Shown here: piece by piece, positions 1 to 8,207 of the stretch | Position numbering within the stretch: the stretch's first letter is position 1 | How the letters are laid out: each line of letters begins with the position of its first letter | From: Butyrivibrio proteoclasticus P6B7 | Lineage (GTDB): Bacteria; Bacillota; Clostridia; Lachnospirales; Lachnospiraceae | NCBI RefSeq assembly: GCF_000622085.1 | Contig: NZ_JHWL01000026.1 | Coordinates: 1-64,000, forward strand | Reading direction: 5' to 3' | Length of the DNA stretch: 64,000 bases | Translations under genes and position numbers: made by a program | Notes under the pieces: model-generated | Told to the model about the DNA's origin: nothing | Database searches by the model: none | The model's input: the letters and a program-made list of their open reading frames with translations, nothing else

Positions 1-218
1 TCCTCTTCAAGACAGGCACGAGCAAAATCAACAACTTCCTGAGTAACCACCTCAGAGTCCCGATGATAAGGCTTCCGTTCATCAGGATGCGTATCGCCTC
101 TGCAATACTTTTTAACGGTCTGCCGGGATATCCCCAGTGTTCTGGCGATGGACCGTATGGATTCGCCGTCATTATAACGGCTACGGATTTGGTAGTAGAG
201 ATCCATTTCGACTATCAT
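1..218 (-). CDS. istA: IS21-family transposase IstA, N-terminal fragment (cut by window edge)
   Basis: I translated the minus strand from the ATG at 218. The product begins MIVEMDLYYQIRSRY and continues with a helix-turn-helix containing SIARTLGISRQTVKKY (about residues 22-37), the DNA-binding head typical of IstA transposases. The DDE catalytic core lies beyond the window. A strong ribosome-binding site (GGGAGAAAGG) sits directly upstream, and the frame is open to the window edge. IstA performs cut-and-paste transposition together with the ATPase IstB, which should follow outside the window. An alternative start is Met5 at 206. Other HTH-type transposases are possible, but the end repeats favour IS21. 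Confidence 0.78.
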   Translation of the reverse strand, partial: MIVEMDLYYQIRSRYNDGESIRSIARTLGISRQTVKKYCRGDTHPDERKPYHRDSEVVTQEVVDFARACLEE

Positions 219-328
219 CACCTTTCTCCCTTCATGATTTTTCATACACAAAAAATCATAAAGGACTTAACACAAGGTGGTAAACTTTTTCGCTAGCGAA
301 ATGGATGAAACTGGTCAACTTTTATAAT
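1..328 (-). mobile_element. One end of an IS21-family insertion sequence
   Basis: The window starts inside this element, so only one end is visible. It contains the 5' part of an IstA-like gene. The outer end at about 328 begins 5'-TGTAAACG on the minus strand, which fits the TG..CA ends of IS21 elements. Two similar end repeats are present (CTGGTCAACTTTT at 311-323 and TGGTAAACTTTT at 278-289). Between them is a perfect palindrome, TTCGCTAGCGAA, at 289-300. A 9-bp hairpin (arms 234-242 and 251-259) lies just upstream of the transposase gene. The junction is placed at 328/329 because homology of the disrupted lipoprotein gene to its neighbour stops there. The exact base is uncertain by a few nucleotides. 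Confidence 0.75.
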
Positions 329-1156
329 AGCGTTTACAGTCTGTAAATCAAATTCATAAAGTACCTGTCCTTTTAGTTTCTAATACCTTATGTACTTCTT
401 AGATTCGTAGAAATGTCTATAATCTAAATCAGCGTACTGGACTACACCAATTACTTTTTCATCTTCTACAACATAATTGTCTGTAAGGCCTGAGTTTGAA
501 GAATACTTATTAGTTAATGCATCAATATCACCTTTTCTATCCCCAACCTGGTATTTGAAATTTGTTTCTTCTATTTTTTTTGAAAAAACTATTCGGATGC
601 CTTCTTCATTTTCAATTTCTAAAATGTTCTCATCTTGAAAATCCTCATTTCCAACATAATATGCCATTTCAGAAATATTATATTCTCCCTCATCATTTTC
701 AAGCGAATAATACTTTCCTTCAATTTTCACTATAGGCTTACTATTATAATTTCCAATTACAATAATATCCTCTGACGAACGAGCAATTATCGTATCTTGA
801 TCATATTCATTATCATGAAACACTAATAAATATTCAGAACTACCATTCTTGTGTTCTTTATAAACAAAAATAACACCTTCATCAAAGCCATAATAATCAT
901 TAATTCGTTGCTTATCAGGATTATCCACTACATATATTTCATGTTTTTCCTTTGTATCAACATCATATCTAATTAGTGCAGAATACGAATTATCCTCTTT
1001 GTAGAAATAATGATAATAATAAAAGTATTTACAATTTAACTCGTTTGGCCCCAATTCACCAATGTAAGGAACGTATTGCATACGCTTACTAGTGCATCCA
1101 CAAAGAATCACAAAAAAAAATATTTCCAAAAGTGTAATACTAAATTTCTTAAACAT
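329..1156 (-). pseudogene. Lipoprotein paralogue, broken by a premature stop and an IS insertion
   Basis: The readable part (258 residues, stop at 380-382) starts with a lipoprotein signal (hydrophobic stretch, lipobox ILCGC). It is homologous along its length to the 360-residue lipoprotein directly upstream: shared NPDNQRI-like, DDYYGFD-like, LLFHDNE and DNYVVEDGKVIG-like blocks. After the TAG codon the same frame continues to match the paralogue (KLKGQVLYEFDLQT against AVKGEVLYEFDLQT) until the IS end at about 328. So a Lys codon position has become a stop, and the remaining roughly 80 residues are replaced by the insertion. The gene lies 3 bp after the intact paralogue. A truncated product could still be exported. 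Function unknown; a spare immunity lipoprotein is the contextual guess. Confidence 0.8.
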
Positions 1157-1159
1157 GTA

Positions 1160-2242
1160 CTAATTCTCTACCTTCACTGATCCTACAACCACATAGTTAT
1201 GTTCATCAAAAATGATAAGCGTATTTCCAATCCAGTTAAAAGACATTTGTTCTTCAGGATTATCTTCAATTTTGTAAATAACGTTTTCTTCTCCTGAATC
1301 TAATGAGTGTTCAATAACGTTACCTTTCGAATATAGATAAACTAGACCATTCTTATATCCAATTATCAGCTTTTTATTGCCTCTAATTCTATAAAGAATT
1401 TTACTCTCACATGTCTGTAGATCAAACTCATAAAGGACTTCTCCCTTTACTGCTTTATACTCTGTGTGATTCTTAGCTTCATCGAAACGACTAAAATACA
1501 GATTTGCATATTGAACAATACCGATTACTTTTCCATCTTCTACAACATAATTATCAGAAAGTGCTGATTTTGGAGCATATTTACTATCTAGTGCATCTAT
1601 AGTTCCTGTCTTGTCACCTATCTGGTATTTATACTCTACTTCCCTATATTTCTTAGAAAAAACAGCTTTAACACCATCCTCTGCCTCAATTTCTAGAATA
1701 CTTTCGTATTGAGGAGTCTCATCCTCATCCGGAGCAGAAGTTTCTTCAAGTGAATACTCACCTGCATTTTCTTCTAAGAAATAATACTTATCAGCCACCT
1801 TAACCCTTAATCCATCTTTACTTTTATCAAAAATGATTTCTTCTTCCGAGCATATTATAGTCTGGTCCTGTTCGGATTCATTATCATGAAATAATAAGGT
1901 ATATTCGTAATAATTTGGCTTATCAGTAAATTTCTTATACTCACTAATAATAAAATAAACTCCAGAATCAAAACCATAATAATCATCAATACGCTGATTA
2001 TCAGGATTATCTAATACATATATTTCGTAATCTTCCATGATGTCTACATCAAACCTTGCTAGTACAGAATAAAAATATGGCTCTTTTCTCACATAATGAT
2101 AATAGTATTTTTCACTTAATTCATTAGGTCCATATTGACGTATATATGAAATATATTCTGCATGCTTACTATTAAACGTACATCCAACAAGTGTTGAAAT
2201 AATCACTATAACCACAATGATATATTTATACTTCTTTAACAT
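1160..2242 (-). CDS. Lipoprotein of unknown function, candidate immunity protein for the Rhs toxin
   Basis: The product has 360 residues, with a short hydrophobic signal ending in the lipobox LVGC (Cys at about residue 21). It is therefore predicted to be lipid-anchored on the outer face of the membrane. The mature part is acidic and rich in Tyr and beta-type segments, without a family I can name. Its ATG at 2242 overlaps the stop of the Rhs gene at 2236, so the two are translationally coupled. A decayed paralogue follows. Genes that directly follow the tip of an Rhs toxin are usually immunity genes. An exposed lipoprotein would suit protection against a toxin arriving from outside. That role is inference from position only. 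Base composition is AT-rich like the toxin tip and unlike the YD-repeat part. Confidence 0.72.
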   Translation of the reverse strand: MLKKYKYIIVVIVIISTLVGCTFNSKHAEYISYIRQYGPNELSEKYYYHYVRKEPYFYSVLARFDVDIMEDYEIYVLDNPDNQRIDDYYGFDSGVYFIISEYKKFTDKPNYYEYTLLFHDNESEQDQTIICSEEEIIFDKSKDGLRVKVADKYYFLEENAGEYSLEETSAPDEDETPQYESILEIEAEDGVKAVFSKKYREVEYKYQIGDKTGTIDALDSKYAPKSALSDNYVVEDGKVIGIVQYANLYFSRFDEAKNHTEYKAVKGEVLYEFDLQTCESKILYRIRGNKKLIIGYKNGLVYLYSKGNVIEHSLDSGEENVIYKIEDNPEEQMSFNWIGNTLIIFDEHNYVVVGSVKVEN

Positions 2243-5200
2243 ACTTTTTCCTCTTTTTCAGGATAATCCCCTAAATCATTTTCACTTATTCCTATTACTA
2301 CAATAGGCTTCGAATTATCGTATTCTCCAGTAGCTTCAATCGCTTCTTCAATAGAATCATATTGTTCATTAGGATTACCAGCATTATGCGTTACATAATA
2401 TGTATTTCCGTCAGCATCAGTCTTTTTCTCAATATTTATATAATGCAAGGCAGCTGTAACATCATCCTCATTATTGTATAGCATAACGATTAAAGTATCA
2501 CTGTCTTCGGCCATTTTGCCAATTTCATCAAAATCATTTGTTGCTGTGTAACTAACATCATACATCGGGTCTTCTGCAAAATAATTGATTATAGCCAGAG
2601 GAGATGTTCCCAACACCCCATTCAACACAGCTCCGTCTTTCTCATACTCAGAAATAAGATTTGCAACTTCCTCATCGGTCAGATATATCCCCATAGCATG
2701 TAGCGCATTGATAGTTGCAATTATTCCGCATCCTGCATTTTTCATATTATTATTGCCATACAAAACTTTTTCCCAACTAGATTGATTCTCAATAAAATAT
2801 CTTGCATCATAAACATTTTTTATCTCATCAAGATTTATTTCCAAATTTTTACTAGTTGTACCATCGGATATAATACTAACTTTAGATAGCACGGCCATTA
2901 CAAGGGCTACAACTTCATTAGGAACATTATGAGGAATATATCCTTTCAATATTTGCTCTATATCAGATAATGATATTCCAAATAGCTTTGCTAATATCAC
3001 TAATTCTGTAGGTGGAATAATCGCCATTAGCGAAAGCCCCAACCCCACCAAAACACCATTATAATATCCACCTTCCGATGAGCTACCTGTAGGATAAGTG
3101 CCTTTGCCATTTGCTTCATGTGGTAATGATCTGCCAGAAAAGCCATCTGCCTGCTCGTTATTAGTATTTGAACAAGTTGGATATAAACCATTTCTATCTA
3201 CATAGTCTTTAGGAGCATTGAAGCAGTAAATGTAATGGTTGATTGAATCAGGTATATCGAGAAGTCCTCTTACCTTATCCTCTCCTGTAAATCTTCCAGT
3301 CTCTGGATCATAGCTTCTTGCCTGGGCAAAGTAGAGGCCATTCTCCTCTTCTCTGTAGCCTGTGAATGTAAATGGCTGAATAAGGCTGTCGACAAGAGCA
3401 TCACCTGTACTTGCAGTATTTGATGCATTCACAGTTTTTCCAGTTGCTACATTTACTCTTTTACCGAATACATCATAAGCATAGGCGTCAGATGAGGTTC
3501 CATTTGTGTCTGTAAGGTACATGGTGCTTCCAAGCTCATCAAGAAGGTAGTATGAGTTTGTATTCTCTTTTTCCATGCTGACTATCTTGTCATCATATAT
3601 GAACATAGATGTCTTGCCATTTACAGACTGAGCAAGAAGGTTATTGTAATCCATTGTGATGTCAGTGAGGTATGAAATTTCACTATTAACGGACTTTTTG
3701 CTAACTCTCTGTCCAAGATAGTTATAGTCATAGTAAGTAGACTGGTCCATTGAAGGATCAGTTTTTACCTGAGCTTTTTCAAGAAGATTTCTTGCACTAT
3801 ATGTGTACTCTCTATCAAGTACATCGTTCTTATACTCTGCAACAAGGTTTCCGCGATTATCATACGAGTATGTTGTGATAACAGGTGTAGGATTTAAAAC
3901 GCTCTGGTCACTCTTAGAGACAAGTCTATCCTGAGCATCATATGAATAGATAGTCTTAATATCGTTCTCTGTTTTGCTTGTTCTATTACCGAAGGCATCG
4001 TATGTGAAAGAAGAAAGAGCTTCTCCTTCTCTTGTTACTGCTTCAAGACGACCTACTTCATCATAGCTATAAGCATAGATACCACTTACATTGTCGAGAT
4101 TTCTTCTAAATTTCTCGATGACTGTTTTATTACCTTTCTCGTTGTAAGTGTATGCAAATCTATCCAGGACGCCTTCTTTATCAGTGTTTGTGAGTGTCTT
4201 TAACAGACCTCCCTGATAGTAATCATAGGAAGTCGTTGTTCCGTTAGGGAAGGATTTCTTTATAAGTCTTGCATTTGAATCATAGTAGTACTGTACTGAG
4301 CCTGTTTCTGCGTTAAGGTCGCTAAGTTCAACAAGCTTTCTGAAAGCATCGTACTTGTATTCAAGTCTCTTTCCATCTGGATAGATAATGGCTGTCTTGG
4401 CATCATCCGGGCCGTATTCATAGCCTACGCTCTGTCCATCTGGAGTGGTTACCATAATAGTTCTACCTACAGAGTCTGACTCAATCTTTGTGATTCCAAG
4501 ATGGTCCTGAACCTGCTTAAGGGTATAAAGGGCATCATAGCTGTATTTAATCTCTTCACCGTTGGAATACTTGATGCCGATGATGTTGCCGTTGTTATCT
4601 CTTGTGTAGATTGTCTCGTTACCATCACGGTCTATCTCCGCACAGAGTTCACCCTTTCTGTCATACTTATAGATATCTTTATTTCCAAGGGCATCTGTTA
4701 CGCTGATGACTTTTCCAGAAAGATCATGGGTATAGATAGTTACATGGCCTTTTCTATCAACCTGAGGATACGCATGGCTATCCTGTAGTTCAACGTCTGC
4801 ATCACTCTTAGTTCCATCAAATCTCTCAGCTTTGCAAAGAAGATCCAGTTCGTTGTAGGTATATCTTGTCTCGTTGCCAAGAGCATCGATTATGCTGCAA
4901 AGCTTACCAGTTCCTGTATAAGCGTACTTTGTAACAGCACCGCAGTCTTTCTTTGTGGTTACTCTTCCCATTGAATCATAAGAGTATTCGATGATTCTAC
5001 CGTTGGATGAGGTTGTCTTTGTTACTCTTCCAGCCTTGTCGTACTCGTAGTTTAGAGTGAAGCCATCTCTTTCTACCTGAGTTGCCATTCTTCCCAGGTC
5101 GTCGTAAGAATACTCGTTTATTGTGATCTCTACATCTTCATCTGCCTTTGCTCTCTGGGTAACCTTAATAAGCAGGTTATTATCATAGTGATTCTCAGTG

Positions 5201-8106
5201 ATAATGCCTGATGCATCTGTTGTTGTCTTAAGATTGCCATTCTTATCAAAGGTGTAAGATATTGATCTTCCTGCTGGATCTGTTGTCTTAATAAGCCTGT
5301 TAAGGCCGTCGTATTCATTTATTGTCTGTCCACCAAGGGCATCTGTCTTGCAGATAAGATTATCGTTCTTATCATACTTGTAAGTTGTTACATTGCCCTC
5401 GCCGTCTGTTTCAGTCTTTATACGGTTCTTTCCGTCATAGGTGTAGGTCTTATTTACAGAAATGACTTCAAGCTTGTCTCCTGCTGAGCTTACTACATGC
5501 CCTTCTGTAAGGACATTTCCCATCTTGTCATGAGTGTACTTAGTTACTCTATTCTCAGGATCTGTTACTGATACTCTGTTTCCAAGAAGGTCGTACTTAT
5601 ATCTGATCTCTCCGCCATTTGGAAGTATGATCCTTTCCTCCTGCCACATGGTGTTGTAGGCCATATAAGTGGTTCGTCCATCTTCATCGGTAAAAGCAGC
5701 TACTTTACCAATCTCGTTGTACTGCCATGTCTTCTTAGTACCATCTGGGTTAATGGTCTCAGTAAGAAGGCCTGCCTTGTTGTAGGCATGGCGTGTGACA
5801 TTTCCCATAGGGTCTGTTACTGAAGTAATATTGCCATTTTCATCATATGTGTAGCTCGTCTCGTTTCCATCATTATCAATGGACTTAATGGCTCTGCCAA
5901 GTGAGTCGTACTCGTAGCTGGTCTTCTTTCCTGAAGGCTCTGTTACTGATGCGATGTTTCCATTATCGTCGTAGGTATATTTAGTTTTTTTACCAAAGCC
6001 GTCTCTTGTATCAACAAGTCTTCCATCAACGTAGTCGTATTTAATCTTGTTACCTTCTGGATCTGTGATGCTGTAAAGATTTCCTTCAAGGTCATATCTG
6101 TACTTATACTTGTTGCCCTCTGAATCTTTCTTTGAAGTCATGTGACCTTCTGCATCATAAGTGATGGTCTCATGAAGGCCTTCCGGGCCAATAGTGCTGA
6201 CAAGTCGTCCTCTGTTATCGTAAAGGTGTCTCGTAACAAAACCATTTCTGTCAGTTACTGTGGTCTTCTGATTCTTGTCGTTGTAAGTGAATTTCTCTTC
6301 GATGAGGTACTTATCTGATTCATTTTCTTTTTCACCAATAAAAGAATCTGTACCCTCCATCGTCATCTGACCTGGTCTGATGCCCACATATCTTGTTCCA
6401 ACGTGTCTTCCAAATTCATCAGAAAGGTACTGAACCTTGCATCCATTCTGCTCTGTTGCAGTTGTGATGCGGTTCTCATCGTCATACTCATAAGACATCT
6501 CACCACCGTCTGGGAAAGACTGATGGATGACACGTCTCTTTTCATCGTATTTATTTTCAAGGGATACAACTCCATCTGGGCTCTTGATGCTAATGATAAG
6601 GCCCTTGTCATCGTAGTCATATTCTCTTTTAGCTCCGTTAGGATATGTTACAGATACAAGGAAATAGCGCTTAGTATCTGCAGCAATTGTTGTCTCGTAT
6701 TCGTAAGCACAGGTTCTTCCAGCATGGTCTGTGATCTCTGTAAGAATTCCATCTTCGTTGTACTTAAGAGAAAGGCTTGTTCTATCCTTGGTTGTAACTT
6801 TTACAGGAAGTGCTGTATCTGTACCTGATACAGTGACCAGTGTGTAATCAATCTTGGTGTGCTCACCATTGTTATCGCCTTTGGATACAAGGAATCCGTC
6901 AAGATCATACATGTCGTAGGAGTTGTCATCTCTTGTGATCACATATCCGGTCTGAGTTTCTCTAAGAATGCCTTCTTCGCCGTGAACCTCGAGATACACT
7001 TCTTCCTTCTTGATGTTAGCCTTACTAAAGATCAGCTCTCTTCCGTCAAAGGTAGTGAGCCTGATGTCGCCATCCATGTCCTTTTTAAGGCGTACATCAA
7101 AAGCACAGCTCCATCCCATTCCAAGGATGCCGCTTTTATCTGACTGGGCGTTGTAGAAGCGTCTGAACTCCAGAGGAAATCTTCCAGGAACTGTAAGGTC
7201 AGTTATGTCATTAATGTAGTTACCATTGTTCATATTAACCGGATCGTACTTGATGACCTGGCACTTAGGAACAAGGCCCTTGAGATAGAGACTAAAGTCC
7301 TTCATGTACTTGAGGAATTTATTTCTCATCTCTTCACTCATTAGCTCTTTTACGTCTGTCCATTTTACGTTCTGGAAGGTCTCATCGTACCTTGTAAGGT
7401 CAAAAGAACCGTCTCCTAGAGCGGCGTTAACGTTCTTAAGATTCTCAAGAAGGACTGGGCAAATTGCCATGAACTCACTTCCAGTAAAGTCATCGCTGTG
7501 ATCTTCGATGAACTCTAAGAATGTCTTTTCAAACTTCTGAACAAAGCCATCTTCATTCTCAACTGAAACAAAAGCCTCCATAGACTCCTTTGTTGGCTCT
7601 GGGTCTGGCTCTGTGAATTTCTTATAGGTAAGAAAAGAACAGCCTGCAATTGCCTCCTGACAGGCATCTCTTGCAGACTTTATAGAATCAGAGGCTTCTC
7701 TGAAACCATTGTTGTATTCTGTGTAGTCCTTGATGACTTTATCAAGGTGTTGACTCTTAACAATGGCTGTTTCGCTGGCATCAACTCTCTCATTGAAGTC
7801 ATCCAGAAGTGATACTTCATCTGAAAGCCTGCTTCCTTCCATCATTCCATGGAGGTGCTCAACAGAATAAATAGCCTCCTCTACGGCCTCAATCTGACGC
7901 TCATTAACAAAGGACTTGGCACTTTCTGCCTCTGGTCCCCTGTGCTCTCCGTCATTAACAAAGTCGTTAAGAGCTATCGCTACTTCATTTATGCTCTCTT
8001 CAAATGTATCGTAAACTTTGCCACACTCAGCAAAGTAATCCGCTATCTTCTGGTGGTTCCACTCGATGATATCTCCACCTTCAAAACTGTTATTTCCTTC
8101 TGACAC
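2236..8106 (-). CDS. Rhs/YD-repeat polymorphic toxin with LXG-like N-terminus and papain-like cysteine-protease tip
   Basis: The product has 1956 residues. Residues 1-200 are helical, acidic and without a signal peptide, resembling LXG/WXG-type heads of type VII-secreted toxins. A DUF6531-like segment follows at about 288 (DPVNMNNG, FPLEFRRFYN). Dozens of YD repeats (YDxxGNxxxxT) run from about 400 to 1550, closing with the Rhs core near 1600-1640 (DPETGRF, NHYIYCFNAPKDYVDRNG). The tip has a hydrophobic stretch and then a papain/C39-like domain: NAGCGIIATINAL (Cys at about 1793), ALHYINIE (His at about 1888) and THNAGN. Start is GTG at 8106 with an AAGGAGG site 8 bases upstream. The YD shell encapsulates the tip in this family; protease activity is inferred from the Cys/His/Asn order. 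Two lipoprotein genes follow. Confidence 0.88.
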   Translation of the reverse strand: MSEGNNSFEGGDIIEWNHQKIADYFAECGKVYDTFEESINEVAIALNDFVNDGEHRGPEAESAKSFVNERQIEAVEEAIYSVEHLHGMMEGSRLSDEVSLLDDFNERVDASETAIVKSQHLDKVIKDYTEYNNGFREASDSIKSARDACQEAIAGCSFLTYKKFTEPDPEPTKESMEAFVSVENEDGFVQKFEKTFLEFIEDHSDDFTGSEFMAICPVLLENLKNVNAALGDGSFDLTRYDETFQNVKWTDVKELMSEEMRNKFLKYMKDFSLYLKGLVPKCQVIKYDPVNMNNGNYINDITDLTVPGRFPLEFRRFYNAQSDKSGILGMGWSCAFDVRLKKDMDGDIRLTTFDGRELIFSKANIKKEEVYLEVHGEEGILRETQTGYVITRDDNSYDMYDLDGFLVSKGDNNGEHTKIDYTLVTVSGTDTALPVKVTTKDRTSLSLKYNEDGILTEITDHAGRTCAYEYETTIAADTKRYFLVSVTYPNGAKREYDYDDKGLIISIKSPDGVVSLENKYDEKRRVIHQSFPDGGEMSYEYDDENRITTATEQNGCKVQYLSDEFGRHVGTRYVGIRPGQMTMEGTDSFIGEKENESDKYLIEEKFTYNDKNQKTTVTDRNGFVTRHLYDNRGRLVSTIGPEGLHETITYDAEGHMTSKKDSEGNKYKYRYDLEGNLYSITDPEGNKIKYDYVDGRLVDTRDGFGKKTKYTYDDNGNIASVTEPSGKKTSYEYDSLGRAIKSIDNDGNETSYTYDENGNITSVTDPMGNVTRHAYNKAGLLTETINPDGTKKTWQYNEIGKVAAFTDEDGRTTYMAYNTMWQEERIILPNGGEIRYKYDLLGNRVSVTDPENRVTKYTHDKMGNVLTEGHVVSSAGDKLEVISVNKTYTYDGKNRIKTETDGEGNVTTYKYDKNDNLICKTDALGGQTINEYDGLNRLIKTTDPAGRSISYTFDKNGNLKTTTDASGIITENHYDNNLLIKVTQRAKADEDVEITINEYSYDDLGRMATQVERDGFTLNYEYDKAGRVTKTTSSNGRIIEYSYDSMGRVTTKKDCGAVTKYAYTGTGKLCSIIDALGNETRYTYNELDLLCKAERFDGTKSDADVELQDSHAYPQVDRKGHVTIYTHDLSGKVISVTDALGNKDIYKYDRKGELCAEIDRDGNETIYTRDNNGNIIGIKYSNGEEIKYSYDALYTLKQVQDHLGITKIESDSVGRTIMVTTPDGQSVGYEYGPDDAKTAIIYPDGKRLEYKYDAFRKLVELSDLNAETGSVQYYYDSNARLIKKSFPNGTTTSYDYYQGGLLKTLTNTDKEGVLDRFAYTYNEKGNKTVIEKFRRNLDNVSGIYAYSYDEVGRLEAVTREGEALSSFTYDAFGNRTSKTENDIKTIYSYDAQDRLVSKSDQSVLNPTPVITTYSYDNRGNLVAEYKNDVLDREYTYSARNLLEKAQVKTDPSMDQSTYYDYNYLGQRVSKKSVNSEISYLTDITMDYNNLLAQSVNGKTSMFIYDDKIVSMEKENTNSYYLLDELGSTMYLTDTNGTSSDAYAYDVFGKRVNVATGKTVNASNTASTGDALVDSLIQPFTFTGYREEENGLYFAQARSYDPETGRFTGEDKVRGLLDIPDSINHYIYCFNAPKDYVDRNGLYPTCSNTNNEQADGFSGRSLPHEANGKGTYPTGSSSEGGYYNGVLVGLGLSLMAIIPPTELVILAKLFGISLSDIEQILKGYIPHNVPNEVVALVMAVLSKVSIISDGTTSKNLEINLDEIKNVYDARYFIENQSSWEKVLYGNNNMKNAGCGIIATINALHAMGIYLTDEEVANLISEYEKDGAVLNGVLGTSPLAIINYFAEDPMYDVSYTATNDFDEIGKMAEDSDTLIVMLYNNEDDVTAALHYINIEKKTDADGNTYYVTHNAGNPNEQYDSIEEAIEATGEYDNSKPIVVIGISENDLGDYPEKEEKVC

Positions 8107-8115
8107 TTATGTGTC
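8102..8115 (-). promoter_or_regulatory. Hairpin enclosing the GTG start codon of the rhs gene
   Basis: On the mRNA strand GACAC-ATAA-GTGTC forms a perfect 5-bp stem. The GTG start codon is in the 3' arm and the 5' arm abuts the AAGGAGG site. It may damp initiation. It is short, so chance is possible. Confidence 0.35.
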
Positions 8116-8155
8116 CTCCTTGACATTTAATAATCGTCTTTCCATATAGACAAAC

Positions 8156-8183
8156 CTCATGACCGCTTTGACACGGCCATGAG
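8156..8183 (-). other. Hairpin between the surface-protein gene and rhs
   Basis: CTCATG and CATGAG arms plus CCG/CGG, with one mismatch and an 8-base loop, lie 25 bp after the stop of the surface-protein gene. No T-run follows, so it is only a weak terminator candidate. An operator for rhs is the alternative. Confidence 0.35.
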
Positions 8184-8207
8184 ATATAAACTTAATTGTT
8201 ATTAAGA

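Noticed and set aside
6403..7143. Plus-strand reading frames of 141 and 94 codons inside the rhs gene
   Set aside because: They lie opposite the regular YD repeats, have no ribosome-binding site and no family likeness; repetitive codons leave the antisense frame open.
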